Positions 8,435-18,594 of a DNA stretch of 64,000 nucleotides are shown here, in pieces. This DNA comes from Brevundimonas lutea. Its GTDB lineage: Bacteria > Pseudomonadota > Alphaproteobacteria > Caulobacterales > Caulobacteraceae. Both the position numbers and the translations under genes were made by a program. The stretch spans positions 1 to 64,000 of the forward strand of contig NZ_QUOQ01000005.1 of assembly GCF_003704105.1 (NCBI RefSeq), written 5' to 3'. The notes under the pieces are model-generated. The model saw only the letters and a list, made by a program, of their open reading frames with translations. It was not told the DNA's origin and made no database searches. Within the stretch, counting starts at the first letter, position 1, and each line of letters starts with the position of its first letter.

Positions 8435-11305
8435 TCAGTCCTCGGTCGAACGCACCTCGACCGGCAGGCCCAGGGCCTCCAGCTGAGGCTGGACCACCGA
8501 GGCGTCGCCGACCACCACCCAGACGAAGCGATCCGGATCGATCGAGGCCTGGGCCGCCGCGTCCAGCTCGGGCGCGGTCAGGGCCAGGGTTCGGGCCGCG
8601 ACCGTTTCCACATAGTCGTCCGGGCGATCATAGAGGTCGTTGGAGACCAGCCCACCCAGCACCGCGCCAGCGGTCTCATAGCTGCCGGCCAGGCGGCGCG
8701 AATTGCCATTGACGGTGCGCTGCAGCTCTTCGGCCGTCACGCCCTGACCGCCCGACAGGAAGCGGTCGAACTGTTCGTTCAGGGCGGCGATGGCGGGTCC
8801 GGTCTGGTCGGCCTGGACCGGCGCGCGGACGATATAGGGCACGCGGTGCTCGAAACCGCCCACCGAGGCGTTGACCCCGTAGGACCAGCCTTTGGTCTCG
8901 CGCAGGTCCGAGTTGATCCGCGACAGGAAGTCGTTGCCCAGGACGTTGTTGCCGGCGTTCAGGGCCAGCAGATCGTCCGTGCCCGAGGCCTCCAGAACCG
9001 TGCCGCCCAGGATGAAGGACTGGGGCGACTGGGGCCGGTCGATCAGCACGATGCGCGGCTGGCTGGCCGGGATGGCGGTGGAGAAGTCCTTCTCGCCGGC
9101 CGGGGCCTGAGGCGCCGCCCAACCCTGCAGGCCGGCGTTCAAGACGCCGACGATCTCGTCCAGAGGACGGTCCGAGACCACGAAGACCTTGGCCTTGTCC
9201 GGCCGGATCCAGGCGTCGCGCGCGGCCAGGATGTCTTCCCGCGTGATCGATCGCACGCTGTCCTCGTCGCCGTTGCCGGAGGTCGGACGGCCATAGGGAT
9301 GGTCCGCGCCATAAATCAGTTCCGGCAGCGCCCGTTGCGCCAGGGCACCGGGGTTGGTGCGCTCCTGAGCGATTTCCGACAGACGCTGGGCGCGCAGGCG
9401 CTCCAGCTCGGCCGGGGCGAAGGTCGGATCCGTCAGGATGCCGGCCATCAGCTGGACCGCCGGCTGCAGATTGGCGCTGACCACGCCCAGGCTGACCTGG
9501 GAGCGATCCATGGACGCGCCGGTATTGATGCTGGCGCCCAGGGCTTCCTGCGCCTCGGCCAGCTGGGTGGCGTTCAGACCGGCGGCCCCCTCCTCCATCA
9601 GATCGAGCATCAGGCTCTGCACGCCGAGCTTGTCGGCATCGTCGGCCGCCAGACCGGCGTCAAACTGCATGATGACCCGGGTCACCGGCACGGTGTCGCG
9701 GTGGGCGTAGACGACCTCGACCCCGTTCGCGAGGGCGGCGCGCTGGGTGTCGGGGAAGTCGACATTGCCGATCTCGCCGATATCGGGGGTCGCCTCGCGC
9801 TCGACGCGGACGATCTCTTCGGCCGGCCCCGAGGCGGACGCGCCCGAAGGCGCCTCTGCGGCCTCCTCATAGGCTTCGCGCTCGCCCGGCAGCACCGTCA
9901 TCTTCCACACCGGCCGGGTCAGCCACTCCTGCATGGCCGCCTGGACCTCGGCGGGGGTCACCGAGGCGAAGCGGGCCAGGGTCTTCTTGTAGAATTCCGG
10001 GTCGTCGGCATAGAGCTCGCCCTCGGCCAGGGCCACCGCCTTGCCGCCGAAGCCGCCGACCTGCTCGAGGCCCTGGATACGGCTGGAGGCCGTCTGGGTG
10101 GCGACGCGGGCGACCTCCTCCTCGGTCGGACCGTTCTCGATCAGATCGGCCATGATGGCGTCGAGGCGCTGGCCGACCGCCTCGGGATCCTCGCCCGCCT
10201 TCACGTCGGCGGTGACGTTGAACATGCCCAGGCGATGGAAGGCCGAGGCGCCGGCCGAGACCCGCACGGCCGTCTGGTCGCCGCGCACCAGTTCGTTGTC
10301 CAGCCGCGAGCTGGCCAGTCCGCCCAGGATGCGGGCGCCGACCTGCAGCGGCACGGAGTCTTCATCCAGCATTCCGGGAATGGCCCAGCTGCGGTAGATG
10401 CGGGCGTTGGCGACGCGGTCATGCATCACCTCGGTCACCGGCGCGGCGAGGGTCGGCACGTCCGCCTGGGCCGGGACGTTCTCGGGACCGCGCGGAATGG
10501 TGCCGAAATAGCGCTCGGTCAGTTCGCGCGCCTCCGCCTCATCGATATCGCCGGCAAGCACGAGCACAGCGTTGTTCGGGCCATACTTGGAGCGGAACCA
10601 GTCGCGCACCGTCTCCATGCTGGCGGCGTCCAGGTCGGCCATCGAGCCGATGGTCGAGTGGCGATACGGGTGACCCTCGGGGAAGAGACCTTCCAACTGG
10701 GCGTACTGGACCAGGCCATAGGGCTGGTTGTCGCCCTGGCGCTTTTCGTTCTGGACGACGCCGCGTTGGAGATCGAGCACCTCCTGGCTGACCGCGCCGA
10801 GCATATAACCCATGCGGTCGCTTTCCAGGTACAGCGCCTGCTCCAGAGCCGGCTTGGGTACGGTCTGGAAGTAATTGGTGCGGTCGAACCAGGTCGTTCC
10901 GTTCATGTCCGTCGCGCCCATGTTGCGCATCGGCGTGAAGAAGCTGCCCGGCGCATTCTCCGAGCCGCCGAACATCAGGTGCTCGAACAGGTGGGCGAAG
11001 CCGGTTCGACCCTGCGGCTCGTCCTTGGAGCCGACATTGTACCAGACCGAGATCGCCACCACCGGCGCCTTGCGGTCCTCGTGGACCAGCACGGTCAGGC
11101 CGTTTTCCAGCTCGAACTGGCGGTAGGGAATGTCGACCTGGGCCACCAGATCGGCGACCGGCGCGGCCTGGGCGGCGATGGTCTCGGGCGACAGCGATCC
11201 CTGACCAGCCTGGGCGGCGGGCGGCGCGGCTGTTTGGGCGAGCGCCGCGATCGGCGCGAGGGGGGCGAGCAGGGCGGCGGCGGCGCACAGGGTCTTCAGA
11301 CGCAT
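8435..11305 (-). CDS. Periplasmic M16 family zinc peptidase (insulinase-like)
   Basis: A 956-residue protein with a signal peptide (about residues 1-23, cleaved near ALAQ). It contains two M16 halves. The N-terminal half carries the inverted zinc motif HLFEH at 105-109, followed by the glutamate-bearing segment about 75 residues later. The C-terminal half lacks the motif, as usual for the structural half. The two-half arrangement with a signal peptide matches periplasmic pitrilysin-like peptidases of Alphaproteobacteria; the substrate is unknown. The gene stands alone, convergent with nadE and divergent from the LpxR-like gene. Confidence 0.93.
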   Translation of the reverse strand: MRLKTLCAAAALLAPLAPIAALAQTAAPPAAQAGQGSLSPETIAAQAAPVADLVAQVDIPYRQFELENGLTVLVHEDRKAPVVAISVWYNVGSKDEPQGRTGFAHLFEHLMFGGSENAPGSFFTPMRNMGATDMNGTTWFDRTNYFQTVPKPALEQALYLESDRMGYMLGAVSQEVLDLQRGVVQNEKRQGDNQPYGLVQYAQLEGLFPEGHPYRHSTIGSMADLDAASMETVRDWFRSKYGPNNAVLVLAGDIDEAEARELTERYFGTIPRGPENVPAQADVPTLAAPVTEVMHDRVANARIYRSWAIPGMLDEDSVPLQVGARILGGLASSRLDNELVRGDQTAVRVSAGASAFHRLGMFNVTADVKAGEDPEAVGQRLDAIMADLIENGPTEEEVARVATQTASSRIQGLEQVGGFGGKAVALAEGELYADDPEFYKKTLARFASVTPAEVQAAMQEWLTRPVWKMTVLPGEREAYEEAAEAPSGASASGPAEEIVRVEREATPDIGEIGNVDFPDTQRAALANGVEVVYAHRDTVPVTRVIMQFDAGLAADDADKLGVQSLMLDLMEEGAAGLNATQLAEAQEALGASINTGASMDRSQVSLGVVSANLQPAVQLMAGILTDPTFAPAELERLRAQRLSEIAQERTNPGALAQRALPELIYGADHPYGRPTSGNGDEDSVRSITREDILAARDAWIRPDKAKVFVVSDRPLDEIVGVLNAGLQGWAAPQAPAGEKDFSTAIPASQPRIVLIDRPQSPQSFILGGTVLEASGTDDLLALNAGNNVLGNDFLSRINSDLRETKGWSYGVNASVGGFEHRVPYIVRAPVQADQTGPAIAALNEQFDRFLSGGQGVTAEELQRTVNGNSRRLAGSYETAGAVLGGLVSNDLYDRPDDYVETVAARTLALTAPELDAAAQASIDPDRFVWVVVGDASVVQPQLEALGLPVEVRSTED

Positions 11306-11459
11306 GGAATTCTCCCGAAACAGTGGCGGCCGACCCTAAGGATCACGCCGCGGGGCGCAAGTCCGTGCGCCGCCCGCAAGCAGGGCACGTCGTCGCAACC
11401 TCGGGAACCCCGCGCCGCGAGCCGACGTTGCAAATTGGACTGGGCTGGAGGGTGTTTGT

Positions 11460-12278
11460 GTGCGCGGCGTAGCATGGCGTTGTCTTGGAGTGTGCGTGAC
11501 GGCCGCCACGGCGCTGGCCACATCGGCTCGCGCCGATGATCCAGGACAAGGTGACCCCGACCGCAGCCTTTTCGCCAGGTTCGCCGCCGAGGACTTTGCG
11601 GCGGTGGCGCCCTTCGGAACGCGAGCGCGACTCGCTCTCTCGCCGGCAGGCGATGCGGTCAGTGTGACCAGCGCATCGCGCATGAGCCGGGATCGCGTCG
11701 TTGATCGCGTCAGGCTGGAGCAGGAAGGATCCTGGGTCCGCACCGACGGTTCGCCCCTGCCTCCCGCCGTCGGCGAGGCGGCGCGTCTCGACCCTCAGTC
11801 CTATGAACTCAGCTACACCCGCGGCTGGCGGTCGCCCGCCATCGAAGCCGGCGGGCTGGAGATTGCGGTGACGCCCCACGCCGGGGTCGGTGTCGGCACA
11901 GGCGGGCTTGCGCCCCGCGCGGGGGCCAGCCTGACCATCGGCGAGCGGATCGACAAACTGGCTCCGGAGGGCCGCGAGGCTTTCGGCGAACGGGGTCGCT
12001 GGTATCTGTTCGCCGCAGGCGAGGGCCGAGCCGTGGGTTATAACTTCGCGCGCACCCGCGACGGCGACTATGTCCGCTCCGGGCTCAGCCAGGATCGCGG
12101 CGCCTATATCGGCGACGCCTCGGTCGGGGTGGCCTGGCGGCGCGGCGACATGCAGGCCTCGTTCGGCTACGTCTACCGCGAGCACAAGGTCAGCGGCTGG
12201 CGCACGTCCGAAACCCTCGACCGCGAACGCTCGGAGGGACTGGTCGCCTTCCAGCTGTCGATCAAGCCCGACTGGTGA
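11460..12278 (+). CDS. LpxR-like outer-membrane protein (DUF2219 type)
   Basis: A 272-residue protein from a GTG start, with a signal peptide ending near TSARA-DD (residue 25). The C-terminal half alternates short beta strands and turns: WYLFAAGEGRAVGYNF, YVRSGLSQDRGAYIGDASVG and FGYVYREHKVSGW, ending in an aromatic residue as outer-membrane barrels do. This layout resembles the lipid A 3'-O-deacylase LpxR family, but I cannot confirm the catalytic residues, so deacylase activity is not claimed. The gene is divergent from the M16 peptidase gene. Confidence 0.6.
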   Translation: MRGVAWRCLGVCVTAATALATSARADDPGQGDPDRSLFARFAAEDFAAVAPFGTRARLALSPAGDAVSVTSASRMSRDRVVDRVRLEQEGSWVRTDGSPLPPAVGEAARLDPQSYELSYTRGWRSPAIEAGGLEIAVTPHAGVGVGTGGLAPRAGASLTIGERIDKLAPEGREAFGERGRWYLFAAGEGRAVGYNFARTRDGDYVRSGLSQDRGAYIGDASVGVAWRRGDMQASFGYVYREHKVSGWRTSETLDRERSEGLVAFQLSIKPDW

Positions 12279-12307
12279 AGCCCGCCGCCGAGGTCTAGAA
12301 CGACGGC

Positions 12308-12508
12308 ATGACCCTGATCGACATCCTGATCGTCGTCGCCATCGCTGCGGTTTCGATCACCCTGGGCTTTGGCCTCTATTCGCTGTTCCGGGGCGGCGAG
12401 TTCGCCCGCTCCCATTCCAACAAGCTGATGCGTTTGCGGGTCGGGCTGCAGGCCGTGGCCATCGTCATCCTGCTGGTCGCCCTGTTCCTCAAGGGCCAGG
12501 GCGGCTGA
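12308..12508 (+). CDS. Twin-transmembrane protein, HIG1 domain type
   Basis: A 66-residue protein with two membrane helices (about residues 4-27 and 44-62) joined by the loop FRGGEFARSHSNKLMRLRV. The S-N-K-x-M-R-x-R-V segment between two helices is characteristic of bacterial HIG1-domain proteins, whose relatives associate with respiratory complexes. A TAGAAC -10-like element ends 6 bases before the ATG and no Shine-Dalgarno is visible. Its stop overlaps the ATG of the next gene (TGATG). Confidence 0.85.
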   Translation: MTLIDILIVVAIAAVSITLGFGLYSLFRGGEFARSHSNKLMRLRVGLQAVAIVILLVALFLKGQGG

Positions 12509-13080
12509 TGGTCACGCTGAACAGGATCTACACCCGCACCGGCGACGACGGCTCGACAAGGCTGTCCACGGGGCAGCCGGTCTCCAAGACCGACGCTCGA
12601 GTCGAGGCGTACGGGGCGGTGGACGAGCTCAACGCCGTCCTCGGCGTGGCCCGCCAGCACTCCGGGCAGAACGACCGCATCGACGCCATGCTGGCCCGCA
12701 TCCAGAACGAGCTGTTCGATCTGGGGGCCGATCTGTCGACGCCTCTGGACCCGCCGCCGAAATGGGAGGCCCTGCGCATCCAGAGCTCGCAGGTCGAACG
12801 GCTGGAAGCCGAGATCGACTGGATGAACGAGAGCCTGAAAGCCTTGGACAGCTTCATCCTGCCGGGCGGCTCGCCCTTGTCTGCGCATCTGCATCTGGCC
12901 CGCACCGTGGCGCGGCGCGCCGAGCGGGCAGCGGTGGCGTTTCGCGAGACCGGAGAGCCCGTCACCGAGGCCGCCCTGATCTATCTCAATCGCCTGTCGG
13001 ATCACCTGTTCGTCGCCGCCCGTCGGGCAAATGCCAACGGCGCCGACGACGTGCTGTGGAAGCCGGGCGCGACGCGCTAG
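12508..13080 (+). CDS. Cob(I)alamin adenosyltransferase, PduO type
   Basis: A 190-residue enzyme that transfers the adenosyl group of ATP to cob(I)alamin or cobyrinic acid diamide to form adenosylcobalamin. The family signature [11 protein letters not shown] is near the N-terminus and [13 protein letters not shown] with the following [16 protein letters not shown] is in the C-terminal helical bundle. The length fits the PduO/MMAB class. It is translationally coupled to the twin-TM gene and its stop overlaps the converging smc gene by 4 bases. It is functionally linked to the B12 riboswitch and receptor at the right end of the window. Confidence 0.93.
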   Translation: MVTLNRIYTRTGDDGSTRLSTGQPVSKTDARVEAYGAVDELNAVLGVARQHSGQNDRIDAMLARIQNELFDLGADLSTPLDPPPKWEALRIQSSQVERLEAEIDWMNESLKALDSFILPGGSPLSAHLHLARTVARRAERAAVAFRETGEPVTEAALIYLNRLSDHLFVAARRANANGADDVLWKPGATR

Positions 13081-16000
13081 GCGACCAACGTCTCCGCCTG
13101 GGTCAGATCGACCGACACCAGCTGCGACACGCCGCGCTCGGGCATGGTGACGCCGTAGAGGCGGTCCATCCGGCTCATGGTCACCGGATTGTGGGTGATG
13201 ACGATGAAGCGGGTGTCGGTGCGGCCGCGCATCTCGTCCAGCATGCGGCAGAAGCGATCGACATTGGCGTCGTCCAGCGGCGCGTCCACCTCGTCCAGCA
13301 CGCAGACCGGCGCCGGATTGGCCAGGAAGACCGCGAAGATCAATGCCGTCGCCGTCAGGGCCTGCTCCCCGCCGGACATCAGGCTCATCACGCTCAGCCG
13401 CTTGCCGGGCGGGCAGGCGTAGATCTCCAGCCCGGCCTCTAGCGGGTCGTCGCTCTCGACAAGCTTCAGTTCCGCCTGACCGCCGCCGAACAGGGCCTCG
13501 AACAGGGTGCGGAAGTTGCCGTTGATGACGTCGAAGGCGGCGACCAGCCGCTCGCGCCCCTCGGCGTTCAGCTCGTCGATGCCGTCGCGCAGGCGGGCGA
13601 TGGCGCCGGTCAGGTCGCTGCGCTCCTCGCGCATGGTGTCCAGCCGCTCGGATTGCTCACCCGCCTCCTCCTCGGCCCGCAGATTGACCGCGCCCAGGGC
13701 CTCGCGCTCGCGCTCCAGACCAAATAGCAAGGCCTCGGCCCCGGCCGCGTCCGGCGGCCGGGCGATGGCGTCGGACTTCAGCCGCTCGCCCAGTTCCTCG
13801 GGTGACATCTGGGCGGTCTCCCGCACCATCCGCTCTGCGTCGGCCAATCGCTCGCGCGCGGCCTCGGCCTGGGCGACCAGACCAGCGCGGGCTTCGCGCG
13901 CCTGACCGGCCTCGGCCTCGGCGGCGCGGGCGGCGCGGTCGGCGGCCTGGGCAGCGTCCTCAGCCTGAGCCAGCGCGTCCTGGGAGGCGGCGCGGCGGGT
14001 CTCGGCAGCGGTCAGCGCGTCCAGTAGGCCTGAGCGTTTCTCGGCCAGGGCCGCCGGCTGGGCCTCGGCCGCCGTCAGCAGCCGTGCGGCCTTTTCCGCC
14101 TCGCTTTCCAGCGTCTTGATCCGCGTCGTCGAGGCCCCGGCTCGCGCGACCCAGCCCTGCCGGCCCCCCGTCAGGGTATCTCGTCGTCGTTCCCGCTCGG
14201 CGCGTGCCCCGGCCTCGGCGTCTCGCTTGCGGCGGGCCTCGGATGCGACGGTGCGAGCGGCAGCGGCCGTTTCCCGTGAAACAGTCAACTGCTGGCGCAG
14301 GGCCTCCACCGAGCCGACACCCTCGCCGTCATCCAGTGAGGCCAGGGCCGCCTCGGCCTCTTCGACCTCTCTGGTCAGTCGTGCGCGGGTCTCGTCCAAG
14401 GCCTGACGCCGCGCCTCGCGCCGGTCGGCCTCGCGCGCCAAGGCGGCGTGGCGGTCCCGGGCTGCGGCGATGGCTTTCTCGCGCTCGGGCGGGTCGCGAC
14501 GCGCGACCTTCAGGGCCTCGCCCGCCTCGCGAGCCGCCCCCTGGGCCGACGCCAGATCGGCGGCCGTCGCCGACGCCTCGGGCTTCAGCCGGTCAATCTC
14601 GGCCTCGATCTCCGCCAGCCGCGTCCTCTGCGCGAGACGAACCGCCGCCGGGCGCGGCGCCTCGGCCCGCTGCACGAAGCCGTCCCAGCGCCACAGGTCG
14701 CCGGCCGTGCTGACCAGCCGGACGCCGATCGGCAGTGTCCGCGCCAGTTCGGTCCCCCGCTCGGCCGAGACCACGCCGCACCAGGCCAGCCGCGCCGCCA
14801 GCTCCGTCGGCGCGCGCACATGATCGGCCAGGGGCTCAACGCCCTCGGGCCAGGTCGGCGGCGCGACTTCGGCGCCCGCCCAGTGGGCGGCGGCGCGCGG
14901 ATCGACCGGTGCCTCAAGATCGTCGCCCAGGGCCGCCGCCAGGGCCGCCTCATAGCCCTTGTCGGCCGCCACCGCGTCCAGCGCCGGCGGATAGTCGCGC
15001 CGTGCGGGCGTTAGCAACTGCGCCAGCCCGCGCGCCTCGGTCTGCAGTCGCGCCAGCCGGTCCTCGGCCGCCCGCGCCTCGGTTCGCGCCTCGGTCTCGG
15101 CTGCCTGAGTCTGGACATAGCTCAGCTCGGCCGCCTCCACCGCCGCCCGCGCCGCCTGCAAAGCCGCGACCGCTGCTTCCAGCGCTTCCTTCGCCTCGGC
15201 CAGCCCCTCCGGCTCGGCCGGACCCAGAGCCTCGGCCTCAATCTCGGCCGCCGTCAGCGCCTGGCGCAGCCGCGCCACCCGCGCCTCGGCGTCTCGACGC
15301 CGAGCCCCCTCGGCCGCGATCCGGGCCTCGACGGCCGCCAGCTCCGCGGCGAGCCGCTCGACCTCGGTATCCGCCGCCGCCCGCGCCGTCTCGGCCTCCG
15401 ACAGCGCCGCCTCCAGCGCCGGCCCGCGCTGCGGCGCGCCCGCGATCTCGGCCTCGACCTCCGCCAGAGCTTCGTCCAGCGCAGCCAGCTCGCGCCGGGC
15501 GTCCTCGCCCAAATCGGTCTCCCGTTCGATGTCGGCCGCGAGTCGCGCCTGTTCGGCGGTCAGCCGTTCGACCTCGGCGCGCGCGGCCTGCTCGGCCATG
15601 TCCAGCCGGTCGCGCTCCAGGCTGGCGCGATGCAGCAAGGCGCCGGCCACCGCATCCTCCTCGCGCGCGGGCTTCAGCGCCTCCTGAGCCTTCAGCGCCT
15701 CTGTCTGGGCCTTTGCCGAGGCCTCGGCGGTGCGCCCCACCTCGTGCTCGGCGTGGGTCAGGGCCTCGCCCGCGGCCTCCGCCGCGATCCGCGCGTCGTT
15801 CCACCGAACATGCAGCAGGGCTGATTGCAGGGCGCGAATTTCGCCGGAAATCTTGCGGTACTTCTCCGCCTGCCGCGCCTCGCGTTTCAGCCGGTTGAGA
15901 CTGGTCTCCAGCTCGCGGGCGATATCCTCCAGCCGCTCCAGATTGGCCTCGGCGGCCCTCAGGCGAAGTTCCGCCTCATGCCGACGGGTGTGCAGCCCGG

Positions 16001-16511
16001 CCACGCCACCGGCCTCCTCCAGGATGCGACGGCGGTTCTGCGGCTTGGCGGCGATCAGTTCGGAAATCTGCCCCTGGCGCACCAGGGCGGGCGAATTGGC
16101 CCCAGTCGAGGCGTCGGCGAACAGCAGCTGGACATCGCGCGCGCGCACCTCCTTGCCGTTGACCCGATAGGTCGAGCCCTGGCCCCGGTCGATCCGCCGC
16201 GACACCTCCAGCACCGGCGCGTCGGTGAAGGGCTGGGGCGCGCGACGCCGGGCGTTGTCGATGGTGAGGGTGACCTCGGCGTGGTTGCGGCTGGGCCGCC
16301 CGGCCGCCCCGGCGAAGATCACATCGTCCATGCCCTGGCCGCGCATGGCCTTGGCGGAGTTGGCGCCCATGACCCAGCGCATCGCCTCGAGCACATTGGA
16401 CTTGCCGCAGCCGTTCGGCCCCACGATGCCCGTCAGGCCGGGTTCGATCCGGAACTCCGCCGGATCGACGAAGGACTTGAAGCCCGCCAGCCTGAGCCGC
16501 TGGAACTCCAC
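13077..16511 (-). CDS. smc: Chromosome segregation protein SMC
   Basis: A 1144-residue SMC ATPase that organises and aligns the chromosome arms with ScpA/ScpB after loading at ParB-parS. The N-terminal head has Walker [10 protein letters not shown] at about 31-39. Long coiled coils rich in Ala, Glu and Arg cover roughly 160-480 and 640-960, separated by a hinge. The C-terminal head has the ABC signature ([14 protein letters not shown]) and Walker B ([13 protein letters not shown]). The start is GTG (GTG GAG TTC CAG), 10 bases after the upstream DsbA-like gene, so it is probably co-transcribed with the two thioredoxin-like genes. It contains a degenerate parS-like sequence at 14268. Confidence 0.97.
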   Translation of the reverse strand: MEFQRLRLAGFKSFVDPAEFRIEPGLTGIVGPNGCGKSNVLEAMRWVMGANSAKAMRGQGMDDVIFAGAAGRPSRNHAEVTLTIDNARRRAPQPFTDAPVLEVSRRIDRGQGSTYRVNGKEVRARDVQLLFADASTGANSPALVRQGQISELIAAKPQNRRRILEEAGGVAGLHTRRHEAELRLRAAEANLERLEDIARELETSLNRLKREARQAEKYRKISGEIRALQSALLHVRWNDARIAAEAAGEALTHAEHEVGRTAEASAKAQTEALKAQEALKPAREEDAVAGALLHRASLERDRLDMAEQAARAEVERLTAEQARLAADIERETDLGEDARRELAALDEALAEVEAEIAGAPQRGPALEAALSEAETARAAADTEVERLAAELAAVEARIAAEGARRRDAEARVARLRQALTAAEIEAEALGPAEPEGLAEAKEALEAAVAALQAARAAVEAAELSYVQTQAAETEARTEARAAEDRLARLQTEARGLAQLLTPARRDYPPALDAVAADKGYEAALAAALGDDLEAPVDPRAAAHWAGAEVAPPTWPEGVEPLADHVRAPTELAARLAWCGVVSAERGTELARTLPIGVRLVSTAGDLWRWDGFVQRAEAPRPAAVRLAQRTRLAEIEAEIDRLKPEASATAADLASAQGAAREAGEALKVARRDPPEREKAIAAARDRHAALAREADRREARRQALDETRARLTREVEEAEAALASLDDGEGVGSVEALRQQLTVSRETAAAARTVASEARRKRDAEAGARAERERRRDTLTGGRQGWVARAGASTTRIKTLESEAEKAARLLTAAEAQPAALAEKRSGLLDALTAAETRRAASQDALAQAEDAAQAADRAARAAEAEAGQAREARAGLVAQAEAARERLADAERMVRETAQMSPEELGERLKSDAIARPPDAAGAEALLFGLEREREALGAVNLRAEEEAGEQSERLDTMREERSDLTGAIARLRDGIDELNAEGRERLVAAFDVINGNFRTLFEALFGGGQAELKLVESDDPLEAGLEIYACPPGKRLSVMSLMSGGEQALTATALIFAVFLANPAPVCVLDEVDAPLDDANVDRFCRMLDEMRGRTDTRFIVITHNPVTMSRMDRLYGVTMPERGVSQLVSVDLTQAETLVA
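14268..14283. other. Degenerate parS-like site inside smc
   Basis: CGTTTCCCGTGAAACA differs from the parS palindrome TGTTTCACGTGAAACA at two positions. It lies inside the smc coding sequence, on the opposite side of the probable origin from parAB. It may be a weak ParB site or a chance match. Confidence 0.35.
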
Positions 16512-16521
16512 CGGCCGGTCG

Positions 16522-17136
16522 TCAGGGGGCGCGCGGCGCGGCCAGCCGCGCGTCGACGGCGGCCCGGAGCGCGGCCAGGTGCGGATCGGCCAGCTTCTCG
16601 CCGTTCACCAGCATGCTCGGCGTGCCCCGGACCTGATCCGCCTGGGCCAGAGCCAGGCGGGCGTTCAGGTCGGCCAGGTTATCCTCGTCCGCCAGGCAGG
16701 CGTCGATCCCGGCTTCATCCAGCCCGGCGGCACGACCCGCGGCCTGCAGCCACGGACCCGGCTGACGGGTTTCGTACATGGCCTCCTGGCCCGCCATCAG
16801 GGCCTGCAGCACATCTTCATAGCGCTCGGCCGGGGCGCAGCGGGCGATGATGATGCCCGCCGAGGCCAGCTGCTGCGGCTGGGTCGGCAGTTCGCGCCAC
16901 ACCATCCGCACCCGGCCCGGCGTCACATAGGCCGCCTTGAACGCCGGCCAGTCCGAGGTGAACCAGTCGGCGCAATGCGGGCAGGTCGGAGACAGATAGG
17001 CCGTCACCGTCACGGCCGCGCCGGCCGCGCCGGTGGTGCGGTCACCCTCCACCAACTGGCCCGGCGCCTGGGCCGAGACGGCGCCGGCCACGAGGCCCAG
17101 CGCCAGGGCGCCGGCGAACAGCGCCCGGCGGATCAT
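16522..17136 (-). CDS. DsbA-like thioredoxin-fold protein (periplasmic)
   Basis: A 204-residue protein with a signal peptide cleaved near VSAQA. The thioredoxin fold carries the CPHC active site (Cys52, Cys55), the same motif as E. coli DsbA, and the cis-proline segment [10 protein letters not shown] at about 165. It probably oxidises or isomerises disulfides in exported proteins. It overlaps the stop of the lipoprotein-type paralogue upstream by 4 bases, and the two share an inserted segment (RELPTxPQxxAxAG), so they look like a tandem duplication. Confidence 0.9.
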   Translation of the reverse strand: MIRRALFAGALALGLVAGAVSAQAPGQLVEGDRTTGAAGAAVTVTAYLSPTCPHCADWFTSDWPAFKAAYVTPGRVRMVWRELPTQPQQLASAGIIIARCAPAERYEDVLQALMAGQEAMYETRQPGPWLQAAGRAAGLDEAGIDACLADEDNLADLNARLALAQADQVRGTPSMLVNGEKLADPHLAALRAAVDARLAAPRAP

Positions 17137-17756
17137 TGAGCGGCCAGCAGCGGGTCGATCGCCGCCGACAGACCCTCCAGGGTGATGTCGCTGACCTTCT
17201 CGCCATTGACCATGAAGGTCGGGGTGCCGGTGACGCCGTCGGCGCGGGCCTGATCGACCCGCTGATTGAGGGCGGTCAGGGCCGCCTCATCGGTCACGCA
17301 CTGCTGGAACTGTTCCTGGTTCAGGCCGACGCCCTGGGCGATCTGCTGCAGTGAGGTCAGTGGCGGCGTGCCGGCCTGCCAGTCCGTCTGGGCCCGCATG
17401 ATGCGGTCGACGACGTTGAAATACTCGCCTTCCGGCGCGCAGCGGGCCAGCAGGAAGCCGGCGGCGGCAACGTCCTGCGGCGGGGTCGGCAGCTCTCGGA
17501 ATACGAAACGCACCTGATTGGTGTCGACATACTTGGCTTTGAAGGCCGGCATGACGTCGCGGTTCCAGGCGGCGCAGACGCCGCAGGTGACCGAGGCGTA
17601 CTCAACGACCGTCACCGCCGCGCCTTCGGGCGCGCCGATCGCCATATCGCCCGTATTCGAGCCAGCGCCGGAGCTTCCGCCCGAGCAGGCGGCGAGAACC
17701 AGACCGGCGGTGGCGGCGGCGGCGAAAGCCAGACCGCGGCGAGAAAAGGCGCGCAT
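17133..17756 (-). CDS. DsbA-like thioredoxin-fold lipoprotein
   Basis: A 207-residue protein from the ATG at 17756 (CGGAG upstream; a longer frame extends to 17900 but its extra residues do not resemble an N-terminus). Its lipoprotein signal ends in LAAC (Cys24). The active site is CGVC (Cys58, Cys61) rather than CPHC, followed by the same FRELPTPPQDVAAAGFLLARCAPEG segment type as the downstream paralogue and the cis-proline region TGTPTFMVNG. The different active-site dipeptide suggests a different redox potential. It is the first gene of a three-gene run ending in smc. Confidence 0.88.
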   Translation of the reverse strand: MRAFSRRGLAFAAAATAGLVLAACSGGSSGAGSNTGDMAIGAPEGAAVTVVEYASVTCGVCAAWNRDVMPAFKAKYVDTNQVRFVFRELPTPPQDVAAAGFLLARCAPEGEYFNVVDRIMRAQTDWQAGTPPLTSLQQIAQGVGLNQEQFQQCVTDEAALTALNQRVDQARADGVTGTPTFMVNGEKVSDITLEGLSAAIDPLLAAQ

Positions 17757-17880
17757 GAACGATGACTCCGTGAGATCAGGTACGGGCATGATGGACGTTC
17801 GCCGGGTCCCCGACAACCGGCGCGATGCGACCTGTCGATGACGCCCGTGGCGGAATAACGTCAAGGGGCGGCGTCGTCGG

Positions 17881-18588
17881 TCAAACGCCCGCCAGCCCAT
17901 ACGCCGCCCACAGCGAGCGGTCCTTCAGCTTGGCGTTCAGAAAAGCCAGATGCGCTTCGGCCTCGGTCTCGGTGACACGGGGCGACAACGGCCGGGGTCG
18001 GGCGCCGTGGGTCGCGGCCTCGGCGGCGGCGGCTGTGAGCGGGCCGCGCGCGGCGCTGAGATCCAGCACCCGCTCCTTGCCGCCCTTCAGCTCCAGATAG
18101 ACCGAGGCCAGCAGGCGCGCATCGATCAGGGCGCCGTGCAGGGTGCGTTCGACCAGCGAAATCTTGAACCGCTTGCACAGGGCGTCCAGCGAATTGGCCA
18201 TGCCCGGAAACCTTCCCTGGGCCAGCTGCAGGGTGTCGATCCAGCGGCTCTCGTGCAGCTCCACGCGGCCACAGTTGGCCAGCTCCCAGTTGATGAAGTT
18301 GCGGTCGAAGGCGGCGTTGTGGGCGATCACCGGCGCGTCGGCGATAAACTCCAGCAGTTGCTCGCACATCTCGCCGAACTTCGGCGCGCCGGCCACCTTG
18401 TCGTCGGTGATGCCATGGACGCGGATGGCGTCGGCCGGGATCGACCGCTCGGGATTGACGAAGGCGTGAAAGGTCCGGCCGGTCGGCAGCAGGTCGTCGA
18501 TCTCGATACAGCCGACCTCGATCAGCCGATCGCCCGTCTTCGGGTCAAAGCCGGTGGTTTCCGTGTCGAGGACGATCTCGCGGGCCAT
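17881..18588 (-). CDS. dnaQ: DNA polymerase III epsilon subunit (proofreading exonuclease)
   Basis: A 235-residue 3'-5' exonuclease of the DnaQ/DEDDh class, the proofreading subunit of the replicative polymerase. ExoI is LDTETTGFD with Asp8 and Glu10, ExoII is HNAAFDRNFIN, and ExoIII is HGALIDARLLASVYLEL with the histidine and aspartate. It is the last gene of the leftward PPSR-maf-aroE-coaE-dnaQ operon, 6 bases after coaE. The same order occurs beside the Caulobacter origin. Confidence 0.95.
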   Translation of the reverse strand: MAREIVLDTETTGFDPKTGDRLIEVGCIEIDDLLPTGRTFHAFVNPERSIPADAIRVHGITDDKVAGAPKFGEMCEQLLEFIADAPVIAHNAAFDRNFINWELANCGRVELHESRWIDTLQLAQGRFPGMANSLDALCKRFKISLVERTLHGALIDARLLASVYLELKGGKERVLDLSAARGPLTAAAAEAATHGARPRPLSPRVTETEAEAHLAFLNAKLKDRSLWAAYGLAGV

Positions 18589-18594
18589 GACCTC

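Noticed and set aside
5593..11539. Long open frames antisense to nadE (838 codons) and to the M16 peptidase gene (897 codons)
   Set aside because: They mirror strongly supported genes on the other strand, have no recognisable domains, and are expected by-products of very high GC content at third codon positions.
14735..15898. 387-codon open frame antisense to smc, rich in proline, arginine and alanine
   Set aside because: Low-complexity shadow of the smc coiled coil; no ribosome-binding site or domain.
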